This document shows, in pieces, positions 42,775 through 51,924 of a DNA stretch of 64,000 nucleotides. The position numbers and the translations under genes were made by a program. The number at the start of each line of letters is the position of its first letter. The stretch's first letter is position 1. Location: contig NZ_JAXKVW010000010.1 of NCBI RefSeq assembly GCF_036172515.1, positions 1-64,000 of the forward strand, in the 5' to 3' direction. Source of the DNA: Flexistipes sp. GTDB taxonomy: Bacteria > Chrysiogenota > Deferribacteres > Deferribacterales > Flexistipitaceae. The notes below the pieces were generated by a model. The model saw nothing but the letters and a program-made list of their open reading frames with translations, ran no database searches and had not been told where the DNA came from.

Positions 42775-43692
42775 TTAGCTGTGGCGGTAAAGCTGTCTCT
42801 CAAGGAGCCTGTCGTATGAACTCCATCCTTCCTGCACTTCCTCTTTCTCAAAAATAGAATTAAATGTGTTAACCTTGGCATCCATATCATCTATATGATG
42901 AAGGATTATAGCTTCCGTAGTTTTGGGTTTTTTGGGGGAACCGAACTCAAGCAGCCCATGGTGGCTGGCTATCATATGATCAATAATATATTTATAATTT
43001 TCAGGGAAATCTTCCACTTGTGCTATGTAATTGTTGATAAGCTCGATTCCCAGCAGCAGGTGCCCCACAAGTTTGCCCGAATCTGTATAATCAAAGCCCT
43101 TTTCAGCATTAAGTTCAAAAATTTTTCCGATATCGTGAAAAAGAGCACCAACCATCAGCAAATCCGGGTTAACATATTCTTTGTAATACCCGCACATTTT
43201 TTCAGCCAACTTTGCAACAGAGAGCGTATGCTCCAGAAGTCCGCCCACATAAGCATGATGCACATTTTTAGCTGCAGGCATGTATTTAAACAATTTTACA
43301 GTTTTGCTGTCTCCGAAAAACAGATTTAAAAGTTTTTTAAGCGGCTGTTCTTTTACATTTTTATCCATAATCTCTTTTAGCTCATCAAACATATCCTGTA
43401 TGTTAAATTGGGTTTTGGGAAGAAAATCAAGTCTGCTCTCTTCTCCAAGTTTTTCCATATTGGATATTTTCAGCTGAATCTGACCGTTATAATTCTGCAC
43501 CACTGCTTCAACGGAAACTATATCCCCCTTTTCAGGAGTAAAATCAAGTTTATTGCTGTCAAACATTATCCCATTATGACGTTTTCCGTCTTTATCTGTT
43601 AAAATAACCCTTATGTAAGGTCTGCTGTCTTTAGTAACATTATGATTTATTTCAAAAATCATATATTTTTCACCGCTTACGTTTAAATTCAT
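42775..43692 (-). CDS. YhaM-like 3'-5' exoribonuclease (OB-fold plus HD domain)
   Basis: 305 aa. An N-terminal OB-fold (about 10-85, nucleic-acid binding) is joined to an HD phosphohydrolase domain: HHAYVGGLLEHTLSVA, then ALFHDIGKIFEL with the metal-binding HD pair, and later DHMIASHHGLLEFGSP. YhaM/CBF1 proteins trim RNA 3' ends. AAAGGGTG precedes the ATG. The gene is 54 nt from uraA on the downstream side. Confidence 0.85.
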   Translation of the reverse strand: MNLNVSGEKYMIFEINHNVTKDSRPYIRVILTDKDGKRHNGIMFDSNKLDFTPEKGDIVSVEAVVQNYNGQIQLKISNMEKLGEESRLDFLPKTQFNIQDMFDELKEIMDKNVKEQPLKKLLNLFFGDSKTVKLFKYMPAAKNVHHAYVGGLLEHTLSVAKLAEKMCGYYKEYVNPDLLMVGALFHDIGKIFELNAEKGFDYTDSGKLVGHLLLGIELINNYIAQVEDFPENYKYIIDHMIASHHGLLEFGSPKKPKTTEAIILHHIDDMDAKVNTFNSIFEKEEVQEGWSSYDRLLERQLYRHS

Positions 43693-43733
43693 AAAACACC
43701 CTTTTTCAATATTCAGAGACTAACAAACAGGTC

Positions 43734-43994
43734 TCAGTAAGAATCCACTTCTTCACTCTCTTCCACAATTATACTTTTTATATTAAGACCTTCGTCCTTT
43801 AAGCTCTCCAGGACATTCCTCGCATATCTGCACATACCTGAAGATGTAAATATAACAACTTTACCCTTTGCGCTGTCGATTGTTCTAACTATTCCCACAC
43901 CTTCGTACGAGTCAATTATGCTGTTAATATACAGCACATCATTAATATCTGTTATAAACTTTATTTTAACGCACTTACTGTTCAAAGAACTCAC
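43734..43994 (-). CDS. DUF4911-type small protein
   Basis: 86 aa if begun at GTG 43994; a TTG at 43985 with AGGGTGAG upstream is as likely, and the open frame to 44048 overlaps the previous gene. KIKFITDINDVLYINSIIDSYE and GVGIVRTIDSAKGKVVIF, then a C-terminal helix, fit the DUF4911 pattern. Function unknown. It follows the unknown 148-aa gene by a few bases. Confidence 0.6.
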   Translation of the reverse strand: MSSLNSKCVKIKFITDINDVLYINSIIDSYEGVGIVRTIDSAKGKVVIFTSSGMCRYARNVLESLKDEGLNIKSIIVEESEEVDSY

Positions 43995-43998
43995 CCTA

Positions 43999-44445
43999 TC
44001 ATATAAACTCAACAAAAAACACACCCACTTCATCCAGTTTGTTCTCAAAAAGCTGCGGTTCTAAAAATTCTGATTTTTCCAGATAAATTTTATCAAATCT
44101 AAGATTATGAATATTTTCCGTAAATAAATCATAATTGGCATTCAGGTGCTTGAAATCCATCAAAAAAAAACCGTTAACAAAATAAAAATCAGATTTCTTA
44201 ATATAAACTATAGAATTTATTTTATCAGTGTTCTCAAGAAATTCCGTAAGCTTACCCAGTGAAAAAAAATCTATGCGCGTACTAAGCCCGCGGGGACGGA
44301 GAAGTTCAAAATCATAGTCAACAAAAAGGGGAAAAATATTAAGGTTATTTTTGTTATCGGAAACACCCGTCTTCGGGTTACTTAAAAGAGGCGGGAAAGG
44401 TATTTTAATCTCTTTGTACTCTGTCTCTGTCAATATCAAACTCAC
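43999..44445 (-). CDS. Hypothetical protein between nusB and the DUF4911 gene
   Basis: 148 aa from a GTG at 44445 that overlaps the nusB end by 41 nt; a later start is possible since no clear ribosome site is seen. I recognise no family. It is soluble, rich in Phe, Leu and Asn, with a segment FPPLLSNPKTG near the start. The open frame, codon use like its neighbours and tight coupling on both sides argue that it is expressed. Confidence 0.55.
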   Translation of the reverse strand: MSLILTETEYKEIKIPFPPLLSNPKTGVSDNKNNLNIFPLFVDYDFELLRPRGLSTRIDFFSLGKLTEFLENTDKINSIVYIKKSDFYFVNGFFLMDFKHLNANYDLFTENIHNLRFDKIYLEKSEFLEPQLFENKLDEVGVFFVEFI

Positions 44446-44842
44446 TTTTTATTTTGTCCAAAATTCCGTTGACAAGTGATGCCGATTTTTCATCCATATA
44501 ACTGCTTGCTATGCTGACATAATCATCCAGGATAGCGTAAACAGGCGCATCTCCTTCAAAAAGCTCTGCCAGTGCAACTCTGAATACAGCTTTCTCAACT
44601 TCGCCCAACCGGTCATACGACCAGCCTTTTTTTAAATACTTTCTCACAAGCTCATCGTTATAATTCATATTCCTGTAAGCTTTGTGAAAAAGATCCTCTG
44701 CAAAATCTTTAACAAACTTTTCATCTTCCCCGTGACTTAACCAAAAAAAGTGCAAAACTTCATCCGATGAAGCATCACCCACTGAAACGTGGTACATCAT
44801 CTGCACAGCATACTCTCTTGAAAGCAGCCTTTTTGTTTTCAT
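44405..44842 (-). CDS. nusB: Transcription antitermination factor NusB
   Basis: 145 aa all-helical RNA-binding protein needed for antitermination at rRNA operons. RLLSREYAVQMMYHVSVG opens with the Arg-rich box-A contact, and GWSYDRLGEVEKAVFRVALAEL and AILDDYVSIASSYMDEKSASLVNGILDKI are conserved. It follows ribH by 3 nt, the common ribH-nusB pairing. Confidence 0.93.
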   Translation of the reverse strand: MKTKRLLSREYAVQMMYHVSVGDASSDEVLHFFWLSHGEDEKFVKDFAEDLFHKAYRNMNYNDELVRKYLKKGWSYDRLGEVEKAVFRVALAELFEGDAPVYAILDDYVSIASSYMDEKSASLVNGILDKIKSEFDIDRDRVQRD

Positions 44843-44845
44843 AAA

Positions 44846-45316
44846 TCAATCAGTCTGTTTTAGCAGATTTACGGACTCAATTGCCACCATTGCAGCTTCG
44901 GCCCCTTTATTACCGCCCTTAGTTCCGGCTCTTTCGATAGCCTGTTCAATTGTATCCGTAGTCAAAACACCGAAAATAACCGGAACGCCCGTGTCATATG
45001 TGGACTTTGCAACACCTTTGGCAACTTCTGCTGAAACATAGTCAAAATGAGGTGTGGAGCCCCTAATCACCGCACCCACTGCAATTACGGCATCATATCT
45101 GCCGCTTTGGGCAAGTTTTCTGCAGAACAAAGGCATTTCAAACGCACCGGGTACTTTGTACACTTCAATATCACTTTCCTGTACATTGTGCCTTACCAAT
45201 GCATCTGTTGCACCTGAAGTCAGGCTCTTAACTATAAAATCATTAAATCTTGTGGCAACAATTGCAAATTTTAAGCCTGATCCGTCATACTTTCCTTCAA
45301 AAAATTTAACACCCAT
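44846..45316 (-). CDS. ribH: 6,7-dimethyl-8-ribityllumazine synthase
   Basis: 156 aa. It condenses ribitylaminopyrimidine with dihydroxybutanone phosphate. [47 protein letters not shown] and [23 protein letters not shown] are all present, including the catalytic His in the HFDYV stretch. CGGAG precedes the ATG. Penultimate step of the riboflavin pathway encoded by the four rib genes here. Confidence 0.96.
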   Translation of the reverse strand: MGVKFFEGKYDGSGLKFAIVATRFNDFIVKSLTSGATDALVRHNVQESDIEVYKVPGAFEMPLFCRKLAQSGRYDAVIAVGAVIRGSTPHFDYVSAEVAKGVAKSTYDTGVPVIFGVLTTDTIEQAIERAGTKGGNKGAEAAMVAIESVNLLKQTD

Positions 45317-45337
45317 TATAATCTCCGCAATATTTTA

Positions 45338-46558
45338 TTAATCTTTTATCTGAAAAACATGTCCCATTTTTTCTTTTTTGGCTTTGAGATACTTTTCATT
45401 CTCAGGTCTGATATGACACACAGTAGGTACCCTTTCCACAACTTCAAGCCCGTAGCCTGAGAGACACCTTATTTTTTTAGGATTATTGGTTATCAATCTC
45501 AGTTTTTTTAAACCGAGATTTCTTAGAATCTGGGCGCCGAAACCGTAATCCCTCAGATCGTCTTTAAATCCAAGATGAAGGTTTGCATCAACGGTATCCA
45601 TTCCCTCTTCCTGAAGTTTATAGGCTTTTATCTTGTTAAGAAGTCCTATACCTCTGCCCTCCTGGAACATGTACAAAAGAACACCTTTGCCCTCTTTTTC
45701 AATCATATCCATAGAACAGTGCAGCTGATCCCTGCAGTCACACCTCAAAGAACCGAAAACATCCCCGGTCAAACATTGAGAGTGTACCCTGACAAGAACC
45801 GGCTCCTCACCGGAAATATCGCCCTTCACTAAAGCAATAGCTTCCTGGTTATCAATTTTATTTTCAAAACCCTCTATTTTAAAATCTCCGAAAACTGTTG
45901 GCAAACTTGCATCGGCAATCTTTTCTATAATATTTTCTTTCTCCACTCTGTAGGAAATCAAATCAGCTATGGTAAGAATCTTAAGTCCGTGCTCTTGGGC
46001 AAATTCTTCCAGCTGAGGCATCCTGGCCATACTGCCGTCGTCATTCATCACTTCGCAAATCACTGCAGCCGGCGTAAGTCCGGCAAGCTTCGTCAGATCC
46101 ATGGAACCTTCGGTTTGACCTGCTCTCACAAGAACTCCGCCGTCTTTGGCTCTCAGGGGAAAAACATGCCCCGGTCTTGCAATATCATCAGCAGATTTTT
46201 CAGGATCAGAAGCCACCTTTATCGTATGTGCTCTGTCAAAAGCTGATATCCCTGTGGTCACACCTTCTTTTGCTTCAATGGAAACTGTGAAGGCGGTTCC
46301 GAATTTTGCCGAATTACCTTTTTCATCCACCATCAGAGGTAGATTAAGTTCGTCACATCTCTTATTGGTTAAGCTTAGACAGATAAGTCCCCTTCCGTGT
46401 TTCGCCATGAAATTAATAGCTTCAGGAGTAACATGATCAGCTGCTATCATAAGGTCACCCTCGTTTTCCCTGTCTTCATCATCAACGAGAATGATCATTT
46501 TTCCGTTTTTTATATCCTCAATGGCTTCTTCAACCGTTGCTCTTACTTCTTTTTTCAT
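45338..46558 (-). CDS. ribBA: Bifunctional DHBP synthase / GTP cyclohydrolase II
   Basis: 406 aa fusion. Residues 1-205 are 3,4-dihydroxy-2-butanone 4-phosphate synthase (DDEDRENEGDLMIAADHVTP, RAGQTEGSMDL). Residues 206-406 are GTP cyclohydrolase II, with the zinc cysteines of CLTGDVFGSLRCDC, YMFQEGRGIGLLNKIKAY and ITNNPKKI. It supplies both entry precursors of riboflavin. The start overlaps the ribE stop by 1 nt (TAATG). Confidence 0.96.
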   Translation of the reverse strand: MKKEVRATVEEAIEDIKNGKMIILVDDEDRENEGDLMIAADHVTPEAINFMAKHGRGLICLSLTNKRCDELNLPLMVDEKGNSAKFGTAFTVSIEAKEGVTTGISAFDRAHTIKVASDPEKSADDIARPGHVFPLRAKDGGVLVRAGQTEGSMDLTKLAGLTPAAVICEVMNDDGSMARMPQLEEFAQEHGLKILTIADLISYRVEKENIIEKIADASLPTVFGDFKIEGFENKIDNQEAIALVKGDISGEEPVLVRVHSQCLTGDVFGSLRCDCRDQLHCSMDMIEKEGKGVLLYMFQEGRGIGLLNKIKAYKLQEEGMDTVDANLHLGFKDDLRDYGFGAQILRNLGLKKLRLITNNPKKIRCLSGYGLEVVERVPTVCHIRPENEKYLKAKKEKMGHVFQIKD

Positions 46559-47211
46559 TATAAAAAATCCTCCAGTTGCTGCATTTTTAATATACTTTCT
46601 TTCAATTTATCTGCTTTTGTTTCTTTTTTCAACAACTTCTCGATATATCTGGCAATCATGTCCACTTCAACATTAAGATAATCCCCGGCCTTTTTGTATT
46701 TTAAAACTGTATTCTCAAAAGTATGCGGAATAACAGCAACTTCGCAAACTCTCTCAGCCGGAATATCGGAAACAGTAAGGCTTATTCCATCTAAAGAGAT
46801 AGAGCCTTTCACGGTAACATACCGGTCAATGTCACTGGAATACTGAATTCGCAGTCGATAGGCTCCGGATTCTTTTTTTATCTCCAGAATCTTTGCCAGG
46901 CAGTCCACATGACCTGAAATAAGGTGTCCGCCTAATCTTGTGGAGAGTGTCAGTGCCCTTTCAAGATTTAAGGGGTCTCCGTAGGAAGTATAAGCGAGAG
47001 AAGATTTCTCAAGCGTTTCATATGAAATGTCAACATTAAAAGATTTTTCACCACACTTTGTTACTGTAAGACAAACTCCGTTTACCGAAACTGAATCCCC
47101 TGTGGCTATATCATCCAGAATTTTACAGCACTCTATTTGCAGCACTGCAAAATTCCCCGTTTTTTTAAAGGCGGATACCTTTCCCACTTCCTCAATTATT
47201 CCGGTGAACAT
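46558..47211 (-). CDS. ribE: Riboflavin synthase alpha subunit
   Basis: 217 aa made of two lumazine-binding repeats: MFTGIIEEVGKV with DSVSVNGVCLTV in the first, and GHVDCLAKI with GSISLDGISLTV in the second. It dismutates two lumazines to riboflavin. GAGGAACAG precedes the ATG, inside the ribD end (16-nt overlap). Confidence 0.95.
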   Translation of the reverse strand: MFTGIIEEVGKVSAFKKTGNFAVLQIECCKILDDIATGDSVSVNGVCLTVTKCGEKSFNVDISYETLEKSSLAYTSYGDPLNLERALTLSTRLGGHLISGHVDCLAKILEIKKESGAYRLRIQYSSDIDRYVTVKGSISLDGISLTVSDIPAERVCEVAVIPHTFENTVLKYKKAGDYLNVEVDMIARYIEKLLKKETKADKLKESILKMQQLEDFL

Positions 47212-48353
47212 CTGTTCCTCACTCTTTCCGTAAGATTTATTATGTCTTTTGCGTAATCATAAAATTTACCGGTAAAAAGGAAATCATTTTTCAGCCTTGT
47301 TACATTCAAATCACTGAGTGTCTTGCACCCTTCAATATTATTAATATTAAGAGAGGCCAATGAATCAATCCCTTCAGCACCCAAAATTTTACCCGCCATA
47401 AAAATATACGCTTTATCAGCCAAATTTTTCTTTATGAAAGAAGCGTGGATTTTGCCGCCGCCCTCAACAAGAACATTTAAAACACCTCTTTTAACAAGCT
47501 CATCAGAAACATTCTGTAAATCCAGGCCGTCATTCAATTGATTGCAGGGTACAACCTCAGCCCCTGTCTTGCGAATATTATCAATTTTAGCCGTCTTCTC
47601 ATCAAAATTAGAACTTGATGTAAAAATAATACATTTTTCAGGTTTTTCGGCAAAAACTTCCCGTTCGGCAGATATTTTTAATGATGAATCCAGAATAATC
47701 TTATAAGGGTATTTTTTTAACCCCAGAAATCTGGCGCTGAGCGCAGGATCATCCGCCTGGACAGTTCCTATACCGGTTAAAATACCATCTGATACACTTC
47801 TTATATAATGAGCATGCTGTCTCGAGGTTTCGTCGGTAATCCATTTGGAGGAGCCGTCTTTTGCAGCAATCTTTCCGTCGAGCGTCTGGGCTATTTTCAG
47901 GCTGTAAAAGGGTTGTTTTTTATAAATATATTTGGCAAATTCCTCAATAATTTCGGCACAGGCTTTTTCAGCAAAGCCGACATATACCTCCACTCCGTTT
48001 TTCAAAAGATATTCTATCCCGTTGCCGGCATTCACCGGATTAGGGTCAACAACGCCCACGAATACTCTTTTAATGCCCTTTTTAACTATTGTATCAACAC
48101 AAGGAGGGGTCTTGCCAAAATGAGAACATGGTTCCAGGGTAACATATAAATCTGAGCCGCTGATCTCCTCCTCGCAGTCATTTATCGCTTCAATCTCCGC
48201 ATGGTCACCACCGAAACTTTTATGAAATCCTTTTCCGATAACCCTGCCGTTTCGCAATATCATAGCACCCACCACGGGATTCGTTTTCGTGTGTCCTTTA
48301 CCGGCGAGTGCCAAATTTACACATTCAAGCATTACTTTATGCGGATCAGCCAA
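47196..48353 (-). CDS. ribD: Bifunctional pyrimidine deaminase/reductase
   Basis: 385 aa from a TTG at 48353 preceded by GGAGAAAAAG; the first ATG (48332) would remove part of the conserved N-terminal helix. Deaminase domain: GDHAEIEAIND with zinc His-Ala-Glu and PCSHFGKTPPC with the zinc cysteines. Reductase domain: TLDGKIAAKDGSSKWIT and VLVEGGGKIHASF. It carries out the second and third riboflavin steps. Overlaps plsY by 8 nt. Confidence 0.93.
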   Translation of the reverse strand: MADPHKVMLECVNLALAGKGHTKTNPVVGAMILRNGRVIGKGFHKSFGGDHAEIEAINDCEEEISGSDLYVTLEPCSHFGKTPPCVDTIVKKGIKRVFVGVVDPNPVNAGNGIEYLLKNGVEVYVGFAEKACAEIIEEFAKYIYKKQPFYSLKIAQTLDGKIAAKDGSSKWITDETSRQHAHYIRSVSDGILTGIGTVQADDPALSARFLGLKKYPYKIILDSSLKISAEREVFAEKPEKCIIFTSSSNFDEKTAKIDNIRKTGAEVVPCNQLNDGLDLQNVSDELVKRGVLNVLVEGGGKIHASFIKKNLADKAYIFMAGKILGAEGIDSLASLNINNIEGCKTLSDLNVTRLKNDFLFTGKFYDYAKDIINLTERVRNRCSPE

Positions 48354-48945
48354 CTTTTTCTCCTATTTTGCTTTCTTTACCTTCTATTATTCTTTTGATA
48401 TTCGACCTGTGCTTAAAGATAACAAACAGAACCACAAGTGTGGTAAAAACCTGCAAACCCAGCCAATCAGTCCTCAGCCACACCAGGACGGCAAGACTTA
48501 TCGCTGCAGTTACAGAGCCCAGAGAAACCATCCTGAATGCTCCTATTACAACAAGAAAAACAATCAGAGCAATAAAAAGGTTGAGCGGACTCAATGCAAG
48601 AAAGATGCCCACTCCGGTGGCAACGCCTTTGCCTCCTTTAAAACGCAGAAAAACAGTATATGTATGCCCTATAATTATACAGACCGCTGAAACAAGTGTG
48701 AGTGTATTGTTAATCGGCAAATAATTAAGAAAGATAAAAAGCGGGATAAAAGCTTTTGACATATCCAGGAGGAATGCTGCAATGAAACCCCATTTCCCCA
48801 GAACACGTCCGGCATTTGTGGCTCCTACATTACCACTTCCAACATCTCTGATGTCAACATCCTTTATCCATTTCACAAGCAGATAAGAAAAAGGAACAGC
48901 TCCGCAGAAATAAGAAATAACAGGTATAAGAATATAATAAATCAT
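48346..48945 (-). CDS. plsY: Acyl-phosphate:glycerol-3-phosphate acyltransferase
   Basis: 199 aa with five or more membrane helices. Motifs of the PlsY family: DVGSGNVGATNAGRVLG, RFKGGKGVATGVG, and a loop ending HRSNIKRIIEGKE. It acylates glycerol 3-phosphate in phospholipid synthesis. The start overlaps the DUF362 stop by 4 nt (ATGA). Confidence 0.95.
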   Translation of the reverse strand: MIYYILIPVISYFCGAVPFSYLLVKWIKDVDIRDVGSGNVGATNAGRVLGKWGFIAAFLLDMSKAFIPLFIFLNYLPINNTLTLVSAVCIIIGHTYTVFLRFKGGKGVATGVGIFLALSPLNLFIALIVFLVVIGAFRMVSLGSVTAAISLAVLVWLRTDWLGLQVFTTLVVLFVIFKHRSNIKRIIEGKESKIGEKVG

Positions 48946-50024
48946 CGAACAAAAATCCTGTGCATAATTGACCGTTTCAATTTAATCGCATCCGATTCAC
49001 AAACTTCATGACAGCAAAAACATTCTTTGCAGGCATCTTTGTTAATTTCAACAACACCGCTGTCAAAAGTTATAGCATCTGCATAGCAACTCTTCAAGCA
49101 TAATAGACATTTTATGCATTTCTCCTGTATAATCTCCGGCTTCACATAAATCTTCTCAGCAGCATATTTTTTAATAAAATCCGGAAGATGCACACGCCTT
49201 GCAGCAACAGGTTTTTTCAGGGTTATATTAAATTTTAATTCCGGGATAAGTTTTATCTTACTCTCGGATAAATCCTTTAAAGCCTCTATATTTGTGGTAC
49301 AAAACTCAGGCTCAAATCCCAGAATCTTTGCAACTGCAATATCCACTGCACCTGCATCGGCACCTGCTGCTAAAATTCCTGCCATAACGGGTTTTCCTCT
49401 GGAAGGGCCTTCTCCTTCATGTGCAATTATGCCGTCAAGCAAATTCAGCGATTTTCCCGCAAACTGTTTATAAAGCCCGTAAACTGCAGATCCCAAATCG
49501 GACCCGTCCGGGTATCGCCTGTGATAGCCCACTTTGGATGTTCCTGGAATGAGGCCGAAAAAGTTTTTTACACACATAGTCAGGCCTGTAAGAGAATGGG
49601 TTTTTAACTTGGCAAGGTTGATAATCAGATCCACCTCATCAGCTATTCCGGAGTAAACAAAACCATTTTTTTCCACCGGAGGAAAAGATTCCACTCTGTA
49701 AATGCCGATATTTTCCTCATCGCAAACCTGTCCGATACCGCTTATTTCAAGGATTTTTCCAAAGTTTTCAAAATTTGCACCGGGACTGTCTGCCAGCAGC
49801 AGTTTTGCATCTGTATGTTTTTTTAACGACTTGACTACAAACCTCAGAAATTCCGGATGTGTGGTCACACCTTTTTCAGGAGGAGCTGACTGCAGCAGAT
49901 TGGGTTTAAGAAGTATTTTTTCGCAATCGTTGAATTTTTCTGAATTACGGCTGAAAAAATTATCGACAAAAAACTCTATATCTGAAGAATATTTATAAAT
50001 TTTCTCTAAAAAAACTTCAGCCAT
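48942..50024 (-). CDS. DUF362 protein with C-terminal 2x[4Fe-4S] ferredoxin domain
   Basis: 360 aa. The DUF362 part (about 1-240) includes LLKPNLLQSAPPEKGVTTHP and LINLAKLKTHSLTGLTMCVKN followed by GLIPGTSKVGYH. The C-terminus carries CIKCLLCLKSCYADAI and CKECFCCHEVCESDAI, a bacterial-type ferredoxin domain. DUF362 proteins are common in anaerobes and have no firmly assigned reaction. It overlaps pgsA by 8 nt and plsY by 4 nt, so it is sandwiched between two phospholipid genes, which may or may not be meaningful. Confidence 0.85.
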   Translation of the reverse strand: MAEVFLEKIYKYSSDIEFFVDNFFSRNSEKFNDCEKILLKPNLLQSAPPEKGVTTHPEFLRFVVKSLKKHTDAKLLLADSPGANFENFGKILEISGIGQVCDEENIGIYRVESFPPVEKNGFVYSGIADEVDLIINLAKLKTHSLTGLTMCVKNFFGLIPGTSKVGYHRRYPDGSDLGSAVYGLYKQFAGKSLNLLDGIIAHEGEGPSRGKPVMAGILAAGADAGAVDIAVAKILGFEPEFCTTNIEALKDLSESKIKLIPELKFNITLKKPVAARRVHLPDFIKKYAAEKIYVKPEIIQEKCIKCLLCLKSCYADAITFDSGVVEINKDACKECFCCHEVCESDAIKLKRSIMHRIFVR

Positions 50025-50562
50025 TGCTCTCTTTTAGTCTGAAAAAATTTCTGTAATATACAAAGCCTGAATAGACCGAAATGATAACCGAAAGATAAAT
50101 CAGAACTTTCCCTATAACAAAGACATTTATGCCATAAAGTTCATTTTTGTATATAAGCAGAGCAAGGGCAGTCATCTGAAAAGCTGTCTTTATTTTACCG
50201 AAAAACCCTGCAGGAATAATTATTCTTCTGCTGGATGCGAAATCCCGCAGAGCGCCTACAGCAAACTCCCTGCTAAGCAGAATAATAACAACAATTGAAC
50301 TGAGCCTGTCCAGTTGAACAAGAGAAATCATAGCAGATGCCACCAAAATTTTATCGGCTATAGGGTCAAGAATTTTCCCGAAATCAGAAACAACCGAATA
50401 TTTCCGGGCGATAAACCCGTCAACAAAATCCGTTACTGACGCGAAAATAAAAATAACTGCAGCCAATATATTTGTAATGTTCTTATCGAAGAAGATAAGA
50501 ATGAGGAATACCGGCACCAGAATCACTCGCAGAATTGTCAGTTGATTGGGAAGTTTTTCCAT
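50017..50562 (-). CDS. pgsA: CDP-diacylglycerol-glycerol-3-phosphate 3-phosphatidyltransferase
   Basis: 181 aa membrane enzyme of phosphatidylglycerol synthesis. The CDP-alcohol phosphatidyltransferase motif DG-x2-AR-x8-G-x3-D-x3-D is intact (DFVDGFIARKY ... GKILDPIADK). LPNQLTILRVILVPVFLIL is the standard first helix. 4 nt after the NtrC-type regulator gene. Confidence 0.94.
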   Translation of the reverse strand: MEKLPNQLTILRVILVPVFLILIFFDKNITNILAAVIFIFASVTDFVDGFIARKYSVVSDFGKILDPIADKILVASAMISLVQLDRLSSIVVIILLSREFAVGALRDFASSRRIIIPAGFFGKIKTAFQMTALALLIYKNELYGINVFVIGKVLIYLSVIISVYSGFVYYRNFFRLKESNG

Positions 50563-50566
50563 ATTT

Positions 50567-51919
50567 TCACCGAATATTATATTTTTCCATTTTATACCTG
50601 AATACTCTGCCCGAAAGCCCGAGTAGTTTAGCAGATTTACTCTGGTTGCCGCCTGTCTTTTCCAGTGCTGTCATTATATATTTTTTCTCAATATTTTCCA
50701 CAATTTTTTCCAAATCCACAGGTTTTTCCAGATCCGGTGTTTGATTATCCCAAAAATTTTCATAATTACCAAAGAAATGGGCTGGAAAACTGGAAGGAAG
50801 AAGCCTGTTGGTCTTTTCCATAGCCACAGCCCTTTCTATCAGGTTTTCCAGTTCTCTTACATTACCTTTAAACGGATAGGTTTTAAAAGCCTCCATTACA
50901 GCAAAGGATATCTGAGAAATATTTTTATCCATCAAAACTGCATATTTTTTCAGGAAATGTTTCGCCAGCTCTTCCACATCCTCTTTTCTTTCCCTTAATG
51001 GAGGGATATTAATATTAACAACGTTTAACCTGTAGTAGAGATCACTCCTGAAATTGCCTTTTTTCGTTTCCTCTTCCAGGTTTTTATTTGTAGCGGCAAT
51101 TATCCTGAAATCCGTTTTAATTTCAGTGCCTGCACCCAGAGGCTGAACCATTTTATCCTGTATTACCCTGAGAAGTTTGGACTGCAGAAAAAGCGGCATT
51201 TCACCTATTTCATCAAGAAATATGGAGCCGCCGTTCGCCAGTTCAAATATCCCTTTCTTATCATATGATGCACCGGTAAAAGCACCTCTTTTGTATCCGA
51301 AAAGTTCCGATTCTAGCAAATCATAGGGTATGGCGCTGCAATTTATCGTCTTAAAGGGTTTCAAGGCCCTGTGGCTCAACCTGTGTACAGCCCTTGCGAC
51401 GAGTTCTTTACCTGTACCGGATTCACCGGTAATTAAAATGGTTGAATCCGTTTTTGCAATATCCATAATATATTTTTTAACATTTTTAATGGCATTGCTT
51501 TTACCCTTAATTTCATCAAGCTCAGTGTAAAACTCAGAATCTTCATTTTTCCTGGAGGTTATAACCTCCCTGACCATGGTGGCAAGATGATCCATGTCAA
51601 AAGGCTTGGTTATATAATCCACAACTCCCAGCTTCACAGACTCCAAAGCTGTTGCACTGCTGGCATAGGCTGTCATAAGAATAAAAGGGATATTATATGA
51701 ATTTTCACGGCACCATTTTACGACATCCAACCCATCCTCTTTACCCAGGACTAAATCGCAGATAATAATGTCGATCTTTTTTTCTGAAATGATACGCTGT
51801 GATCCGGCAATATCAGCAGCCATAAAAACATTGTAGCCTTCATTGGAAAAAAGAATTTCCAGAAGCTCCCTGAAAGATCTTTCGTCATCAATTATCAGCA
51901 CATTGTATTGGTTACCCAT
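50567..51919 (-). CDS. Sigma54-dependent response regulator (NtrC family)
   Basis: 450 aa. Receiver domain (1-120) with DD and a phosphorylatable Asp in IIICDLVLGKEDG, a Lys in YITKPFD, AAA+ domain with Walker A GESGTGKE, the sigma54-contact GAFTGA loop, GSIFLDEIGEMP and FRIIAATNKNLEEE, and a C-terminal Fis-type HTH (GGNQSKSAKLLGLSGRVFRYKM). It should activate sigma54 promoters when phosphorylated. No cognate kinase gene is adjacent. It follows greA by 5 nt. Confidence 0.93.
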   Translation of the reverse strand: MGNQYNVLIIDDERSFRELLEILFSNEGYNVFMAADIAGSQRIISEKKIDIIICDLVLGKEDGLDVVKWCRENSYNIPFILMTAYASSATALESVKLGVVDYITKPFDMDHLATMVREVITSRKNEDSEFYTELDEIKGKSNAIKNVKKYIMDIAKTDSTILITGESGTGKELVARAVHRLSHRALKPFKTINCSAIPYDLLESELFGYKRGAFTGASYDKKGIFELANGGSIFLDEIGEMPLFLQSKLLRVIQDKMVQPLGAGTEIKTDFRIIAATNKNLEEETKKGNFRSDLYYRLNVVNINIPPLRERKEDVEELAKHFLKKYAVLMDKNISQISFAVMEAFKTYPFKGNVRELENLIERAVAMEKTNRLLPSSFPAHFFGNYENFWDNQTPDLEKPVDLEKIVENIEKKYIMTALEKTGGNQSKSAKLLGLSGRVFRYKMEKYNIR

Positions 51920-51924
51920 AGAAA

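Noticed and set aside
45338-48353. FMN riboswitch controlling the rib genes
   Set aside because: The rib genes lie inside a tightly overlapping operon with coding sequence directly upstream; no leader space or RFN-like sequence was seen.
48308-48724. Plus-strand frame of 138 codons across plsY
   Set aside because: Antisense to conserved PlsY motifs and without a ribosome site.
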